From: Cryptomeria japonica
Taxonomy: Eukaryota > Streptophyta > Pinopsida > Cupressales > Cupressaceae
NCBI RefSeq assembly: GCF_030272615.1
Contig: NC_081408.1
Location: forward strand, 204,005,113 to 204,065,112
DNA length: 60,000 nt
Reading direction: 5' to 3'
Shown here: piece after piece, positions 1 to 10,617 of the stretch
Layout of the letters: every line of letters starts with the position of its first letter
How positions within the stretch are numbered: position 1 is the stretch's first letter
Notes under the pieces: model-generated
Told to the model about the DNA's origin: nothing
The model's input: only the letters and a program-made list of their open reading frames with translations
The model's database searches: none
Made by a program: the position numbers and the translations under genes

Positions 1-275
1 TTAACGTAAAAACATAAAGTCAAAAAGTGCATAACACATAAATAATAAATGACACCTTCATTTGTCACTTTCTAAGTTTTTGTCACTATTCACTGCAAAG
101 GAGCCCACATACAAGCCATCATGCCTTGACGCCGACCTGAGTGACCTACGCAGATGGAGATCCTACACCAGCTCATACTCATTGATCGACTACTTGATAA
201 GGTGAGTTGACTTCTCATTGACTGTGTTTGACTTTGTCATGGTCTCACAATTTTCAGAAGTGATGATTTCATCGC

Positions 276-455
276 CTAGTCCTTTCTAGGGCCCACCCTT
301 TGGACACCTAGGGTGCCTTGGTCCTCCTAGGGTGCCATGGTTCCAAGGGGGTGCCATGGTCCCTTCTGGGAACCATGGTCCCAAATAGGGCAGCATGGTC
401 CTAGTAGGGCACCCAAGTCCATATAGGGCACCCTAGTCGCTGTACAGGGTGACTA
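276..455. repeat. Degenerate tandem repeat of about 19-20 bp (gggtgccatggtcc-like)
   Basis: Seven or more imperfect copies of a unit resembling ctagggtgccatggtcc follow one another, with variants such as gggcacccaagtcc. Similar 'ggtcc...ggcgcc' arrays occur in the LTRs of element F (29285-29395), and weaker versions in the LTR of A near 23760-23810. It may therefore be LTR-derived or 3'-untranslated retroelement sequence. The remainder of 1-555 holds no gene I can support. Confidence 0.6.
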
Positions 456-555
456 ACGATGACACTAAATTAGGTAATGAATGATAAGAATGATAAAATG
501 ATTACTTTGATTAGATGATGACATATGATTAACTGATTACTGATGAGAGATTTCT

Positions 556-2640
556 TTGTCTTTTGCAGACACTACCTTACATCCACGAGCATATCGGTGG
601 CCTCACCTTTTGGAGCCTTCAAGAGAAGATCCTAAGTTTGATAACAAGAGAGAGGGATTTCCTACATGTAGTGGATTTGTGGGATGCGATGACAATTCCA
701 GCCATGCGATTTCATTCCTCTATGTTGATGGTCTTGATGGAGAGGTAGGATGCAGATACCTCGACATTCTTACTACTAGTGGGGGAGATGATAGTCACCC
801 TAGAGGATGCATACCACATTTTGCACCTACCCATCAGAGGAGAGATGACCAGATATCGATCTAACCACATAGTGGAGGATAATAGGAGAGAGGATGCATA
901 TGTTGTGGGGCAAGTGATACACAACAAGATGAGGGGTCTCATTATGGTCAGTTGGCTCCTACACCTACAGGAGAGGTTCCATTAATGAGGTAACTCATGA
1001 TTGTGACCCTTGCATTAGCTATGTGCCCCAATGAGTGTGGCACACATATGCATGAAGGACTCATCTACACCATATGAGGTATGGAGAGACATAGGAGAGT
1101 ATACTCTTGGGGTTGTTATATGATTGTAGATATCTATCACGACCTTGGAGAGTATGTGTTCAGATAGGGATGCAGTCGTATGACATGCACACTACTACAG
1201 GTGTGGATGTTTGAGCATATCACATACACTAGACCTGGTGGAGCCCCCATTGAGCTAGTCCCAGAACAACCTAGGGTATATGCTTATCCTCTTACCCATG
1301 AGTGACGATTCGGTGATCTCCTGTATTGGAGGTTGAGCATTGATAGATTAACAACAGGCAAGATCATATGGAGACCCTGTATCAGGATGTCCATGTGGGC
1401 AGGGCTATGAAGATAGATGTTTGGCATGCAGAGTAGTTGTCTACTAGAGGGATGGTATAGCCACATAGTCATTCCTTTCTACTTCGACCAAGTTTGGCTA
1501 CAACTTGGGTTTGAGCAATGTGTACCTATTGATGTGCCTATATACATCTAACACTCATGAGTGATGTCGAGGCTAGGAGCCATTCCTAGGCCTATGATTG
1601 ATGAGGCCAACATCACAGATTCAGATGGGTCAAATCAAGACATGGTGACAAAATATAGAGATGACTCAGGCGTGCATCGATAATACAACACATGGCGGGG
1701 GAGGACATGCCTCAGAGCCATTTTTCTAGTAGTCTTCCCTAGAGGGGACCCTGAACCATGGAGACCAGTAGGCAATGTAGAGGGATCTAATGTATCTAAG
1801 GAGGATTCAGATGATTGGGGTGATGACATAGAGGATCAGGAGGTAGGTGGAGATAGGGGTGATCTTGATACAAGAGAGGGAGATCAGGATGGAGATGATG
1901 AAAAGGATGAGGATGAGAAGGAGGATTAGGAGGAGGAGGAGGAGAAGGATGAGGAGGATGAGTTAGGTGCAGTTCATCACTCTAGAGAGGATACTAGAGC
2001 CATAGATCCACTAAGTCTCCCACAATAGGTAGAGAGCGGTCCCTTAAGGGGTCCTGATCCTGATCCTCATTAGCCTATACTGACTATACAAAGATGGTAC
2101 AAGCGGGGAGAGCCCAACAGATCCCATGCTCAGGAAATCACTGTCCTCAATCCTCATTGGCGAGAGGGAGATCCAGGTAATGTGAATTCTTATTGATTAA
2201 GATATACATTCTACCTGCTTTAGATTTGATGATATAGAATGGTATTGATGAAAAATTTCTCTCTATCTTGCAAATAGCATCCAGGAATGGCATTCTTTGA
2301 TTCAAAATGCAGTGACAAACCTTCGTGTGACTGCACACATACAGATACCACACAAACCCCAGAGGATTGCAAGACATTTTCTCCCCTATTCAAATGGAGG
2401 TGGAGGACCTACGAGATAGATTACGCTAGATAGAGTGTGATCTAGCGATGACGTTGATAGAGTTAGCCACATACCAAGCGATCATGTGGAGAGAGATCGT
2501 AGGAGCTCCTCACAGAGTCACTCGCGGTCTGTATCACAATACACCAACATTGGCCAACTTGGATGGCTAGATCAAGAGGGGAATCTAGGCACCATCCTCC
2601 CACTACTAGTCCTAGGGATATGAGATTATTTTGATGTATT
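556..2640 (+). pseudogene. Decayed plant mobile domain (PMD) protein, antisense to element A pol
   Basis: The frame starting near 563 reads LPYIHEHIGGLTFW, then a short helix-rich stretch, then an in-frame TAG at 746-748 where PMD proteins normally have the W of an ERW motif. The same frame resumes with FLLLVGEMIVTLEDAYHILH and LPIRGE, the characteristic PMD core (VGEMTITLQDV..LLGLPI in the family). Later blocks at about 1270-1560 (YAYPLTHE, RFGDLLYWRLS, FDQVWLQLGFEQCVP) match the PMD C-terminal half, and an acidic Glu/Asp-rich tail follows near 1850-1960. Numerous stops and shifts make it a pseudogene. It lies between integrase and the expected 3' LTR of A, in opposite orientation. Tat-lineage elements are known to carry extra, often antisense, ORFs in this position. 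PMD genes also occur as host genes and in Mutator-like elements, so an independent insertion remains possible. Confidence 0.7.
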
Positions 2641-3173
2641 AATGTATATATGATGACACTCATTATTATGTTATTTGTAATGCTTAAATAATGTACACAT
2701 TGCTTACATTAGAGGTAACAGATTGAGTAATGAACATGTATATCTGATTTAATTTCCATGTGATTTATTTCTCAATGCTTCATGATTAAATTGATACATG
2801 TGTGATTTAATTTAAATAACTAAGTATTTAATCAAATGCTATTGTGATGATGTAAAGGAAGAATGTATTAAGCATGAGAACTATATGACTAATGTGATTT
2901 AATTAACTCCAATTCAACACAACATGATATAATTCTACTTAACACATAAGAAATTGTATAATATGCTAACACATATGAAATGTAAATCCATTACAATTTA
3001 CATAAAAAAAATACAAGACAAACAATACAGTAATGAAACATGCTTGTCAAAAATGAAGTAATGTAGACCAAACAATAATAACATCATTTAATATTACATA
3101 CTTTAACAAAGACATGCTAACATATTACCCAGTTTTGAAGAAAAAGATATAGAGAGAAGACAAAAAGAGGACT
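2641..3173. other. AT-rich spacer with no gene seen
   Basis: AT-rich sequence between the PMD remnant and the integrase end of element A. No ORF, tRNA or LTR terminus can be supported. Probably 3'-untranslated DNA of element A. Confidence 0.5.
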
Positions 3174-3216
<43 letters not shown>

Positions 3217-3217
3217 A
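3174..3217. repeat. (GA)n microsatellite
   Basis: About 44 bases of almost pure GA dinucleotide with one interruption (gagata). It lies just downstream of the integrase end of element A on the minus strand. On the minus strand it reads as a CT tract, so it is not the polypurine tract of A. Confidence 0.95.
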
Positions 3218-3289
3218 ACTAGGCATAGTATCTATGAAGGTGCATAACATTTATGGGGTCCTTGAGAGGTGTACCTTCCACATCTACTA

Positions 3290-4360
3290 TCCTATAAGCA
3301 CCTGATCCATAGACCTCCATGAAAATGTATGGTGCAACCCAATTAGGACTAAACTTTCCTTTCTCCTAAGGTAAGGCATTCACATTGCGTTGATTCTCAT
3401 AAAGGACTAAATCCCCTACCAAGAAGGAACGTTGAATAACCTTATCATTGTAGCTTCGTTGCAAAGTTTTATGATATATGCTTGAGCATGTTCAATGGCA
3501 TTTATATGTTGTTCATCAAGCATCTCATGTTTTTGAAGTCTTTTCTCCCTATAGGAATCACCTTCCACTATACCCTTAAGAGAAACTCTCAATGAAGGAA
3601 TTTCTAACTCCAAAGGCATAATAGCATCAGCACCATAAACAAGATTATAAGGGGTACAACCCGTAGCAACACCTACACTCGTGTGGTAGGCCCACAGAGC
3701 ATATGTTAATTAAGTATGCCAATCCTTACCATGCTTATTTGCATTCTTTCAAATAATTTGTTCAATTATCCTATTAGAAGATTCATATTTACCATTTGAT
3801 TGAGGATAGTAAGGTGTAGAAAATTAATGTTGAAAATGATATTTCTCAAGAAACTTCTTCAGATCCTTATATTTGAATGATGTTCAATTATCTAAATCTA
3901 TGGCGAAAGGTATCCCAAATCGAGAAATGATATTTTCCAAAATGAATTGACAAATTACTTCAGCGGTAGCATATCTAAGAGGAACAACTTCCGCCCACTT
4001 CGTAAAGTAATCAGTAGCAGTTATGATGAAAGTATGTCCTTGAGATGAAGGAGGAGATATTTTACCAGCAAGATCCAAACCCCATGTGGAAAAGGGCCAA
4101 GATGCTACCTATGATTGAAGTTCTTGGACAAGGGCATGGATCAAATTACTGTGTTGATGACATTCATGACATCTTTTAACAAACGCAAAGGAATCCTTTT
4201 CCATGGTTTGCCAATAATATCTTATTTGGACCAATCTCTGAAATAAAGACCTACCCCCAAAATTCCCCCCGCATGCACCTAAATGCACTTCTTCAAGAGT
4301 GATAGGGACCTCAGCCTTGCTTAAGCATCAAAGGAGAAGACCATTATAACCCCTCCTATA
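3290..4360 (-). pseudogene. Element A integrase (HHCC zinc finger, DDE core, C-terminal part)
   Basis: The minus-strand frame is the same as the upstream RNase H frame. Beginning at about 4360 it reads an LLRCLSKAEVP stretch, then VHLGACGG and CHECHQH, which form the HHCC zinc-binding domain. The catalytic core follows: WGLDLAGKI (first Asp), TDYFTKWAEVVPL, and ISRFGIPFAIDLDN, where the family has SDNG. A PQSNGKYESSNR segment supplies the Glu. The C-terminal part is YGADAIMPLELEIPS followed by a basic helical region ending near 3416. The enzyme would insert element cDNA into the host chromosome. In-frame stops occur after the HHCC domain (TAG), after IDLDN, and near the C-terminus, and the second catalytic motif is degraded. 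All pieces from 5752 to 3416 stay in one frame, so decay is by point mutation. Confidence 0.88.
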
Positions 4361-4363
4361 GAG

Positions 4364-4642
4364 AATATTAGAAAGGATAATGTGTCTAGCATCCAATTTG
4401 TGAACCCTATCCTGAGTATTCTTATTCGTAGAATCACGAAAGGTACCATCACTCAAATATCGCACAACATGCGAGTACCATTCATCATAATCGATAATGC
4501 AACAATATGCCACATCACCAGGGTTATCAACAATAGCTAGGGGAGTAAGGTTGAGAATAGTGAATTGAAGATCTAGCATGGGTTCCTCTAGAGACACAAG
4601 AGAGGTCACACATGTCATCGCATCATCATGTTGATTATCTTT
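4364..4642 (-). pseudogene. Linker between RNase H and integrase of element A
   Basis: In frame with both neighbours. It contains WYSHVVRYLSDGTF and the ARHIILSNILYRRG segment, which in Tat polyproteins precedes the integrase zinc finger. A TGA/TAA-type break just after MEPIP (near 4640) separates it from the RNase H. No catalytic function is assigned to this linker. Confidence 0.75.
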
Positions 4643-5074
4643 TCAAGGAATGGGCTCCATGGTGTAAGAATCAAATTTTTGTAACACAGATAAAGCTAGA
4701 TCTTTATATTGCGGTAATTTGTCTCGTTTAGCTTGATAAACTCTTGTCACTTGTCTAATGATTAGTTGAGAATCTCCATAAATGTGTAGATTATTCACAC
4801 TTAACCTCAAGGCTGCTTTAATTCCAGCTATAAGAGCATCATATTCAGAAATGTCATTGGTACATAAAAAATTGAGAAGATATGATAAAGGAATAGGCTT
4901 CTTTTTAGGAGAAATTAAGACCACCCCTACCCCCAGTCCTGTACAAAACTTAGAACCATCAAAGTACAGTTCCCAGGTCTCATCAACCTCAATGGAAAGA
5001 ATATATTCATTAGGGAAAATATCTGAATTAGGTAGGGAGAAGTGTGAAGGAGCATCAACTAAATGATCAATCAA
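4643..5074 (-). pseudogene. Element A second, archaeal-type RNase H (aRNH)
   Basis: A 143-codon open stretch with WELYFDGSKFCTGLGVGVVL (first catalytic Asp), CTNDISEYDALIAG (Glu) and LHIYGDSQLIIRQV (second Asp). This is the order and spacing of the archaeal/plant-type RNase H acquired by the Tat lineage in addition to the retroviral-type RNase H. The domain degrades the RNA strand of the RNA-DNA hybrid during reverse transcription. No stop falls within the stretch, although the surrounding polyprotein is interrupted. The fourth catalytic Asp cannot be placed confidently by eye. Confidence 0.9.
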
Positions 5075-5089
5075 TGCTTGACCCTTTAT

Positions 5090-6404
5090 TACATTTTGTT
5101 AGACAAATTTAAGGTAAAACTCATTCAACATCATAACCCACTTAGCTAAGCATCCCAAAAGATTGGTTTTGTAGAAAATATGTTTAAGAGGATCAAATTT
5201 AATGATAACATGGATCTCAACATTCAAGAGATAATGCCTCAACTTTTGGGTTGCACAGACTAAAGCAGGGCACTGTCTTTCTAGCATAGAATATCAAACT
5301 TCATAATCGAGTAGAGTGCAGCTTATGTAATAAATTGGGCATTCTCTACTATCTTTATCACATTGTGCCAATAAGGCTTCAAGAACTTGATGGGAAGCAA
5401 CAGTGTATAGAAGAAAAGGCTTAGTAGGATCAGCAAGTTGGAGAAGGGGAGGATTGGTCAAATAGGTTTTTAAGTCTTTGAATGCTTCATGACAATCCCC
5501 ACTCCATTGGAAAGTGATATTCTTTTTAAGCAATTGTGTGAAAGGAAATGTATGATCCACAAGTGGAGAGACAAACCTATGAATAGCTTGAATCTTTCCT
5601 TGCAAACTCTTTAATTGAGAAACATTCTTAGGAGGTGGCATGTTAACAATAGAATCTATCTTCTTCATATCCACCTCAACGTCATGATGTGAAACTATGA
5701 ATCCTAATAGTTTTTCACTATCCACACCAAAAATTTTTTTCGGGGATTCCAATGCATTTTGTACTTACTAATTCTCTCAAAGATTTCATGAAGGATCTTA
5801 ACATGATATGTACAAAGGACATATTTGGCTAAGATGTCAACAACGTAATCTTCTAAGGTCTTATGCATATAATCATGGAAAATGAAAGTCATAGCACACT
5901 GATAGGTTGCGCCTACATTTTTTAATCCAAAAGGCATCACAATACAACAAAATGTACCCAAAGGAGTGGTGAAAGCAGTTTTATATTGATCTTGGGGATT
6001 GATTTAAATTTGATTTTATCCTGAGAAACCATCCATAAAGGATAGTAAAGCATTCCCTACTACCAAATCTACTATCATATCAATATTCGAGAGGGGAAAA
6101 TCATCTTTTAAAGAGGCCTTGTTCAAATCATGAAAATCAGTACACATCCTAATCTTGTTTTCAGCTTTAGTCATCGCCACAATGATTGAAATCCATGGGG
6201 AATAATCAATAGGATGAATGAATCCAGCATCCAACAATTTCTCAATCTCAGCTTTAGCAAATAATACCACTTTAGGGTGAATCTTTCGAATATTTTGCTT
6301 CACAATTTTAGCATCAGGAACTAGGAGAATTTTATGAGTGACAATCTTAGGATCTACGCGAGGCATGTCAGAATATATTCAAGCAAAGATCTAAAAAAAT
6401 TAAT
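5090..6404 (-). pseudogene. Element A reverse transcriptase and first (degenerate) RNase H
   Basis: Reads on the minus strand from VDPKIVTHKILL through KAEIEKLLDAGFIHP, MCTDFHDLNKAS, DDFPLSNID, FMDGFSG, VMPFGLKNVGATYQ and the catalytic site. The site reads YVVD instead of YVDD (codon GTT for GAT), so one metal-binding Asp is lost. Two stops follow FMDGFSG. A one-base shift in an A-run near 5738-5744 moves the frame before IFGVDSEKLLGFIVSHH. The thumb (NVSQLKSLQGKIQAIHRF) and the first RNase H (FQWSGDCHEAF ... LVCATQKLRHYLL) follow. This RNase H lacks the normal catalytic Asp (FLLYTVAS), as is common in Tat elements that rely on the second RNase H. The upstream end is interrupted by the solo LTR at 6410. 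Confidence 0.9.
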
Positions 6405-6409
6405 GTAAC

Positions 6410-7187
6410 TATAGACACCCAAAATTGTCCAGTCTAATTAAATAAATATTTTATTTATTTAATTATCTAAGCTTAACTCTTCTATTAATAAAATAAATCT
6501 TTATTTATTTAATTCATTCATTTATCCTCTTCTAGCCTTATTTCTCATTTAAATAAATACATTTATTTATTTAAATTATCCTTTTCCTAAATTAAATAAA
6601 TATCTTATTTATTTAATTGATCCCAATTCTTCTATTAATTAAATAAATATTTAGTTATTTAATTAATTCATTAACCTCTTCTACCCATGACACATGTCAT
6701 TCATCTCTTAATTCCTACACTACCTACCCCTTTCATTATTTTATTATTTCTTTTACCTACCCTCTAATCATAGCCGACCTCCTTTTACACCTCTCAATCT
6801 TATCCCTCCATTTCATATAGTCTCTTCTATATAAAGAGATGCTTTCTTCATTATCAAACCCTAATCATTCATGCTAATCATCTTTTATGCAATTGACTAC
6901 ACTACGATCCTACTTGCAACCACATTCCATTCTTTGTTGAACTCTTGTGCACATAAAATCTGAGACCAAATATATCAAGAAAGATCAATGGAGATAGGAA
7001 GAATGGAGATCCAAAACCTATTGGACATGTGATGGTATAATCTTTGTGATTTCATTTAATTTGCATTGTCTTAGGTAATCTTCATATGTTATGGTGGATC
7101 TTTGTTGTTGTTAGGCTAGGGTTTTGTGGTTGAATTCATTTAGTCTTTCAATATTGTTATTATTGTTATCCATTTTCACCATATACA
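6410..7187 (+). mobile_element. Solo LTR inserted in element A, TSD gtaac
   Basis: A 778-bp insert bounded by gtaac at 6405-6409 and 7188-7192. Its ends are TATAGACACCC (canonical TG decayed to TA) and ATATACA. The homologous A2 sequence near 25130-25165 aligns across the site with one gtag-like copy and no insert, which confirms precise insertion. A TATA box (tatataaa, 6828-6835) about 420 bp in suggests the LTR reads on the plus strand. The first 250 bases are a run of aaataaatattttatttattt-like AT-rich repeats. The terminus resembles those of F and A2 (TGTAG..CC.AAA.TTGT). No internal region remains, as expected after LTR-LTR recombination. Confidence 0.88.
6828..6835 (+). promoter_or_regulatory. 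TATA box of the solo LTR
   Basis: tatataaa is followed about 30 bases later by a likely transcription start region. This is the only clear core promoter motif in the solo LTR and was used to infer its orientation. Confidence 0.5.
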
Positions 7188-7192
7188 GTAAC

Positions 7193-9414
7193 AACTCAGC
7201 ATATTATTTTTTCTCTTCTTCGTCAAGACATTTCCCTATCTTGATGATCTTATCTTCAACACAAGGATCCATCTTGATAGCAATGGTGTCATTTATTAGG
7301 AGATTACTTTGTTGAGGATCATCTCTGAATTGAGGAAATTCTTTAAGTATCTCATCATTATTTCTTTCTTTCCCAAAGTAAGCTTCCACATTTAGACAAT
7401 AGGGAAAACTATGATTATGGTGATAATGAGGAAGGTTGTCATAAGCTCCCAAGAATTCAGCTAAAGAATCATCGGTAAAAAAAACATCCAAAGCAAAGAC
7501 AAAAGAAGGGTCAAAGACAATATATTCTGGATATTTTAGTGAGAGAGAAGCATAAATGACATTAACACTAATAGATGGTCTCGTAAAGTCTTTAGTATGC
7601 ATGAAAGGATCATAACCAAGCCCAAACATCATATCATGAAATTTGTTTTCCAGGGTAACTTTAATTCCTTTTTCTTGAGAACCACATCCATTTCCATTAT
7701 ACCCAAACCTAGCTAGGATGTGAAAACTAGGACCATAAAGGTTCATCATTACCGAAGAAGAAGGAGGATTTTCAAAAAGTGAAGGATCAAAATACTCTAA
7801 ACCAAAGACTAAGGGAGATGAAATCTGAGAAGCTGCCACAATGTTATTACTCAATGGACCAGACAAAGTAGATTGCTTTTTAGGTTATTCTTCTTCTTTC
7901 TTCTTTTTGACCTTCGGTTCTCTAGGGGGAATTCTGCATTCCCCTACAAAAGTAGGATTGAAATCAAGGGATCCCCAATCATCCTTTGCAAGAATATATT
8001 TAGGAGAGAAAGTATTCTCCATCGTAGAGTCACACTGAGAAGATTCTTCCTCAAGAACTTTAGGTCCACTTGAATAAGCATCGGGGATCAATCCATATAT
8101 GGGAGATAGATTTGATGAACTATTCTCACTAATCAGAGTATAAACTTTAGAGGAATTGTCTAAGATAGTTGGGGAAGAATTGATTGAAGAGGATTTAGAA
8201 CTTGGTGATTGTAAACAAGCCTGAAATCTCATGTCTCCTAACAAGGTATATGTTATGTTGTTGTAAATGAATTTGATTTGCCTATGCAATGCAGAGGGAA
8301 CAACTTGCATGCTTTGAATCCAACATCTTCCTAGCAACAGGTTTTATGTCAACTCTCCAGACATAACTTGGATAGGAGTAGGTAAAGTAACAAGACCTAC
8401 CTTAATAGGCAAGGTGATGATACTTAGTGAAGATTTAATAACATTATCAAAGCCACAAACAGTGAGAGAGTTAGGCTTGATAAGAGATGTATCAACATTA
8501 ATCTTATGCAACAGGTTAATGATACAAACATTAAGGCCAAAACCATTGTCCACAAATGTTCATCTTATCATGCTATCATTAATGATAACTGCAATCATTA
8601 AGGAATCATATTGTTGTTGAATTTCACTAGAAGGTAACTCTTCTTGGGTAAACACAATCTAAGCCTTAGGTGACGTAATAGAGTGAATAAAGGAAGCCAT
8701 GTTATTGGATGTTACTACAGGTGGGACATTCAATGTTTTCAAGGAATCTTGTAGCATTCCATGATGAGTCAAGGAAGTTTGAAGAATATCCCAAAGGGAT
8801 ATCTTAGCAAGCGTAGCTTTAAGTTTTTTGACAAGATAATATTCCTTATTAAGGGTTTGTGAGATACAAGGTGCTTGAGGAAGAATGAGTTCAGGATTAG
8901 GTAGAGGAGTCATAACAACTGGAGGAGGGTTAGGTTTCCTATTGTTTCTTGTGTTATAGGTATGGGCAACTGCATTATAACTTTCCTTAGTAAGTTGTCT
9001 AGCATAGCTATAACGACTCTTAGTGGGATTCCTTCCTTGAACCATAATGATGAGTTTGTTCAAAGTGCTAAAGGAATCATGACCATATCCACCTTGAACC
9101 GTGAAAAGAGGTTGATTGGGAAGAGGTGAAGTTAGAGAAGGGCAAGCACCTTGGACAACAAAAGTTGTTTCCTATGTTCATTCACATTGATCATGTTGAT
9201 TAACTTTTTATATGTATTATTCTTGTTTGGAATTTTAGGTAGAGACATAAAGTCATCAAGGGCATCATCCAATAAAGCATGGTCATAGTGATTGAAAGGC
9301 TTATCTTTGGATTCAAAAGGAGACATAACATCATAGAGCGAATCATGGGAATTGACTATGTTGCTAGATCTAGTAGAGGAGTTGATAGGAACATACCCAT
9401 GCAAGGGATCATTC
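7193..9414 (-). pseudogene. Element A protease, G-patch segment and upstream region
   Basis: From right to left: acidic N-terminal region (9404-9132), then LKATLAKISLWDILQTS and HHGMLQDSLK, the segment that precedes protease in Tat polyproteins. The aspartic protease follows, with VDNGFGLNVC (catalytic Asp codon near 8545-8553; DNG in place of DTG), SLTVCGFDN, ITLPIKVG and LGRCWIQS at about 8320-8337. A G-patch-like motif (ILARFGYNGNGCG, near 7640-7735) lies between protease and RT. Pieces from 9063 to 7204 share one frame. Stops occur at TSPKA, just before TFVDNG and at 7868, and a frameshift lies near 9130. No Retrotrans_gag-type domain or CCHC knuckle is visible. The open region continues at 22940-23127 beyond element B. 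Confidence 0.8.
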
Positions 9415-10342
9415 TATTGGAAACCAATAACACTAAGAGGGGGGGTGAATCAGTGTTATGCTAGAATAGAAGATTTTAGCTTTAACAAAACATTCATACA
9501 CCAATCGGTATACTAATATAAACAAAACTAAAAGAATTAATGCAACCAATAAGCCAAACACATAAATTAGAACTGTAACACACAGATTTATATGTGGAAA
9601 ACCTAAATGAGGAAAAACCACGGTGGGATTTGTGACCCACAATATCAATTCACTGGCCATATGAAGAGATATTAAAATAAATGATGGGCCTATACTTGTA
9701 GGAAGGCTTATAGCTTAGAGCACACTCCTCATCACAATAGGAGCCTCACTGACTACATAACAATCCAGACAACAATTCAGAGAAGTATGAACTGCTTAGT
9801 ATAGCATCTCCAATTCCAAAATATAGTTCCGGTTTAAGATTTGTCTATTCTGGTTAAAACCCTAAACCTCAGTACCCAAATAACCCTTACAATGAATTCC
9901 TCACATACATAGTCTCTCTGATATATTTTGTATTATATTACATTCATATATATCCACACATGTCTATCCCTATTCTCTTCATACAAAAAGATGTAATCAA
10001 TCTCCCCTATATACCCTATACAAATTTATGCCTTATCTCAGCTTACAAGGATATATACAATATCATATTACATGTCAGTCATATAACATAAATGAATAAT
10101 AATTAAAATAAGTTGTCGATGCTGGATCCAAGATGTGTCGGCATCCAATATCAATGACCTTTACTATAGCATGTTAGCCTACATTGTCGGTGACCAAAGA
10201 AATCTTTTATCCTGTCGGTGTCGGTGTCGGTGTAGAGTCTGTGAAGTGCCTGTCGGTACACCATATGAAGCCAAAGCCCAAAATAATGTTGCCATCAATA
10301 AAAACATAATAAAACCAACCAATAGAGTGTCAATTGCCAGCA
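9415..10342 (-). repeat. 3' LTR of element B
   Basis: 928 bp. The plus-strand left end is TATTGGAAACC (TGTTGGAAACC in the partner LTR) and the right end is GCCAGCA. It contains the family hairpin gtggg-N8-cccac at 9623-9640, a G-run near 9431-9440, and an array of tcggtg repeats near 10214-10232. It includes the uninterrupted target site of element C (tcatc, 9729-9733). Confidence 0.9.
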
Positions 10343-10358
10343 ATATCCCCCTTTGGCA
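10343..10358 (-). promoter_or_regulatory. Polypurine tract of element B
   Basis: On the minus strand it reads tgccaaagggggatat immediately before the 3' LTR. The same tgccaaagggggagat motif precedes the 3' LTRs of C, D and E. It is the presumed primer for plus-strand DNA synthesis. Confidence 0.85.
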
Positions 10359-10617
10359 TTTATGGAAACACTCATGTGAAGAATGGTCATGGTTTCAAAT
10401 GTCAGTTTCATCCTGCCTTGCTCCCCCTGAGTTGAATATGCAAAAATTCTCCAATACTCCAAAATTCCAAAAAATCTGTAACTCCCCCTAATGTATGCAA
10501 CCCTTCATTATTTTTCACATTTATACTACTCCCCCATTGAAATCAATGCCCAAAATTTTTTAAAAGAATGTCCAATAATGATAAGGGTACATTGAATACC
10601 TCCAAAAAACAAATGTC

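Noticed and set aside
1-480. 3' LTR of element A at the left window edge
   Set aside because: No match to the A 5' LTR ends (TGTGTAGGGG or its terminal TGTAGG on the minus strand) could be found. The 3' LTR must lie outside the window.
556-2640. Functional host PMD (MAIN-like) gene
   Set aside because: Stops and shifts throughout the conserved core, and a position typical of retroelement extra ORFs.
3174-3217. GA repeat as polypurine tract of element A
   Set aside because: On the coding (minus) strand it is a pyrimidine tract, and no LTR starts beside it.
10214-10232. Short tcggtg tandem repeats as a CRISPR-like or telomeric array
   Set aside because: Only three to four 6-bp units in an LTR of a plant retroelement; no spacer structure, and the unit is not a plant telomere repeat.
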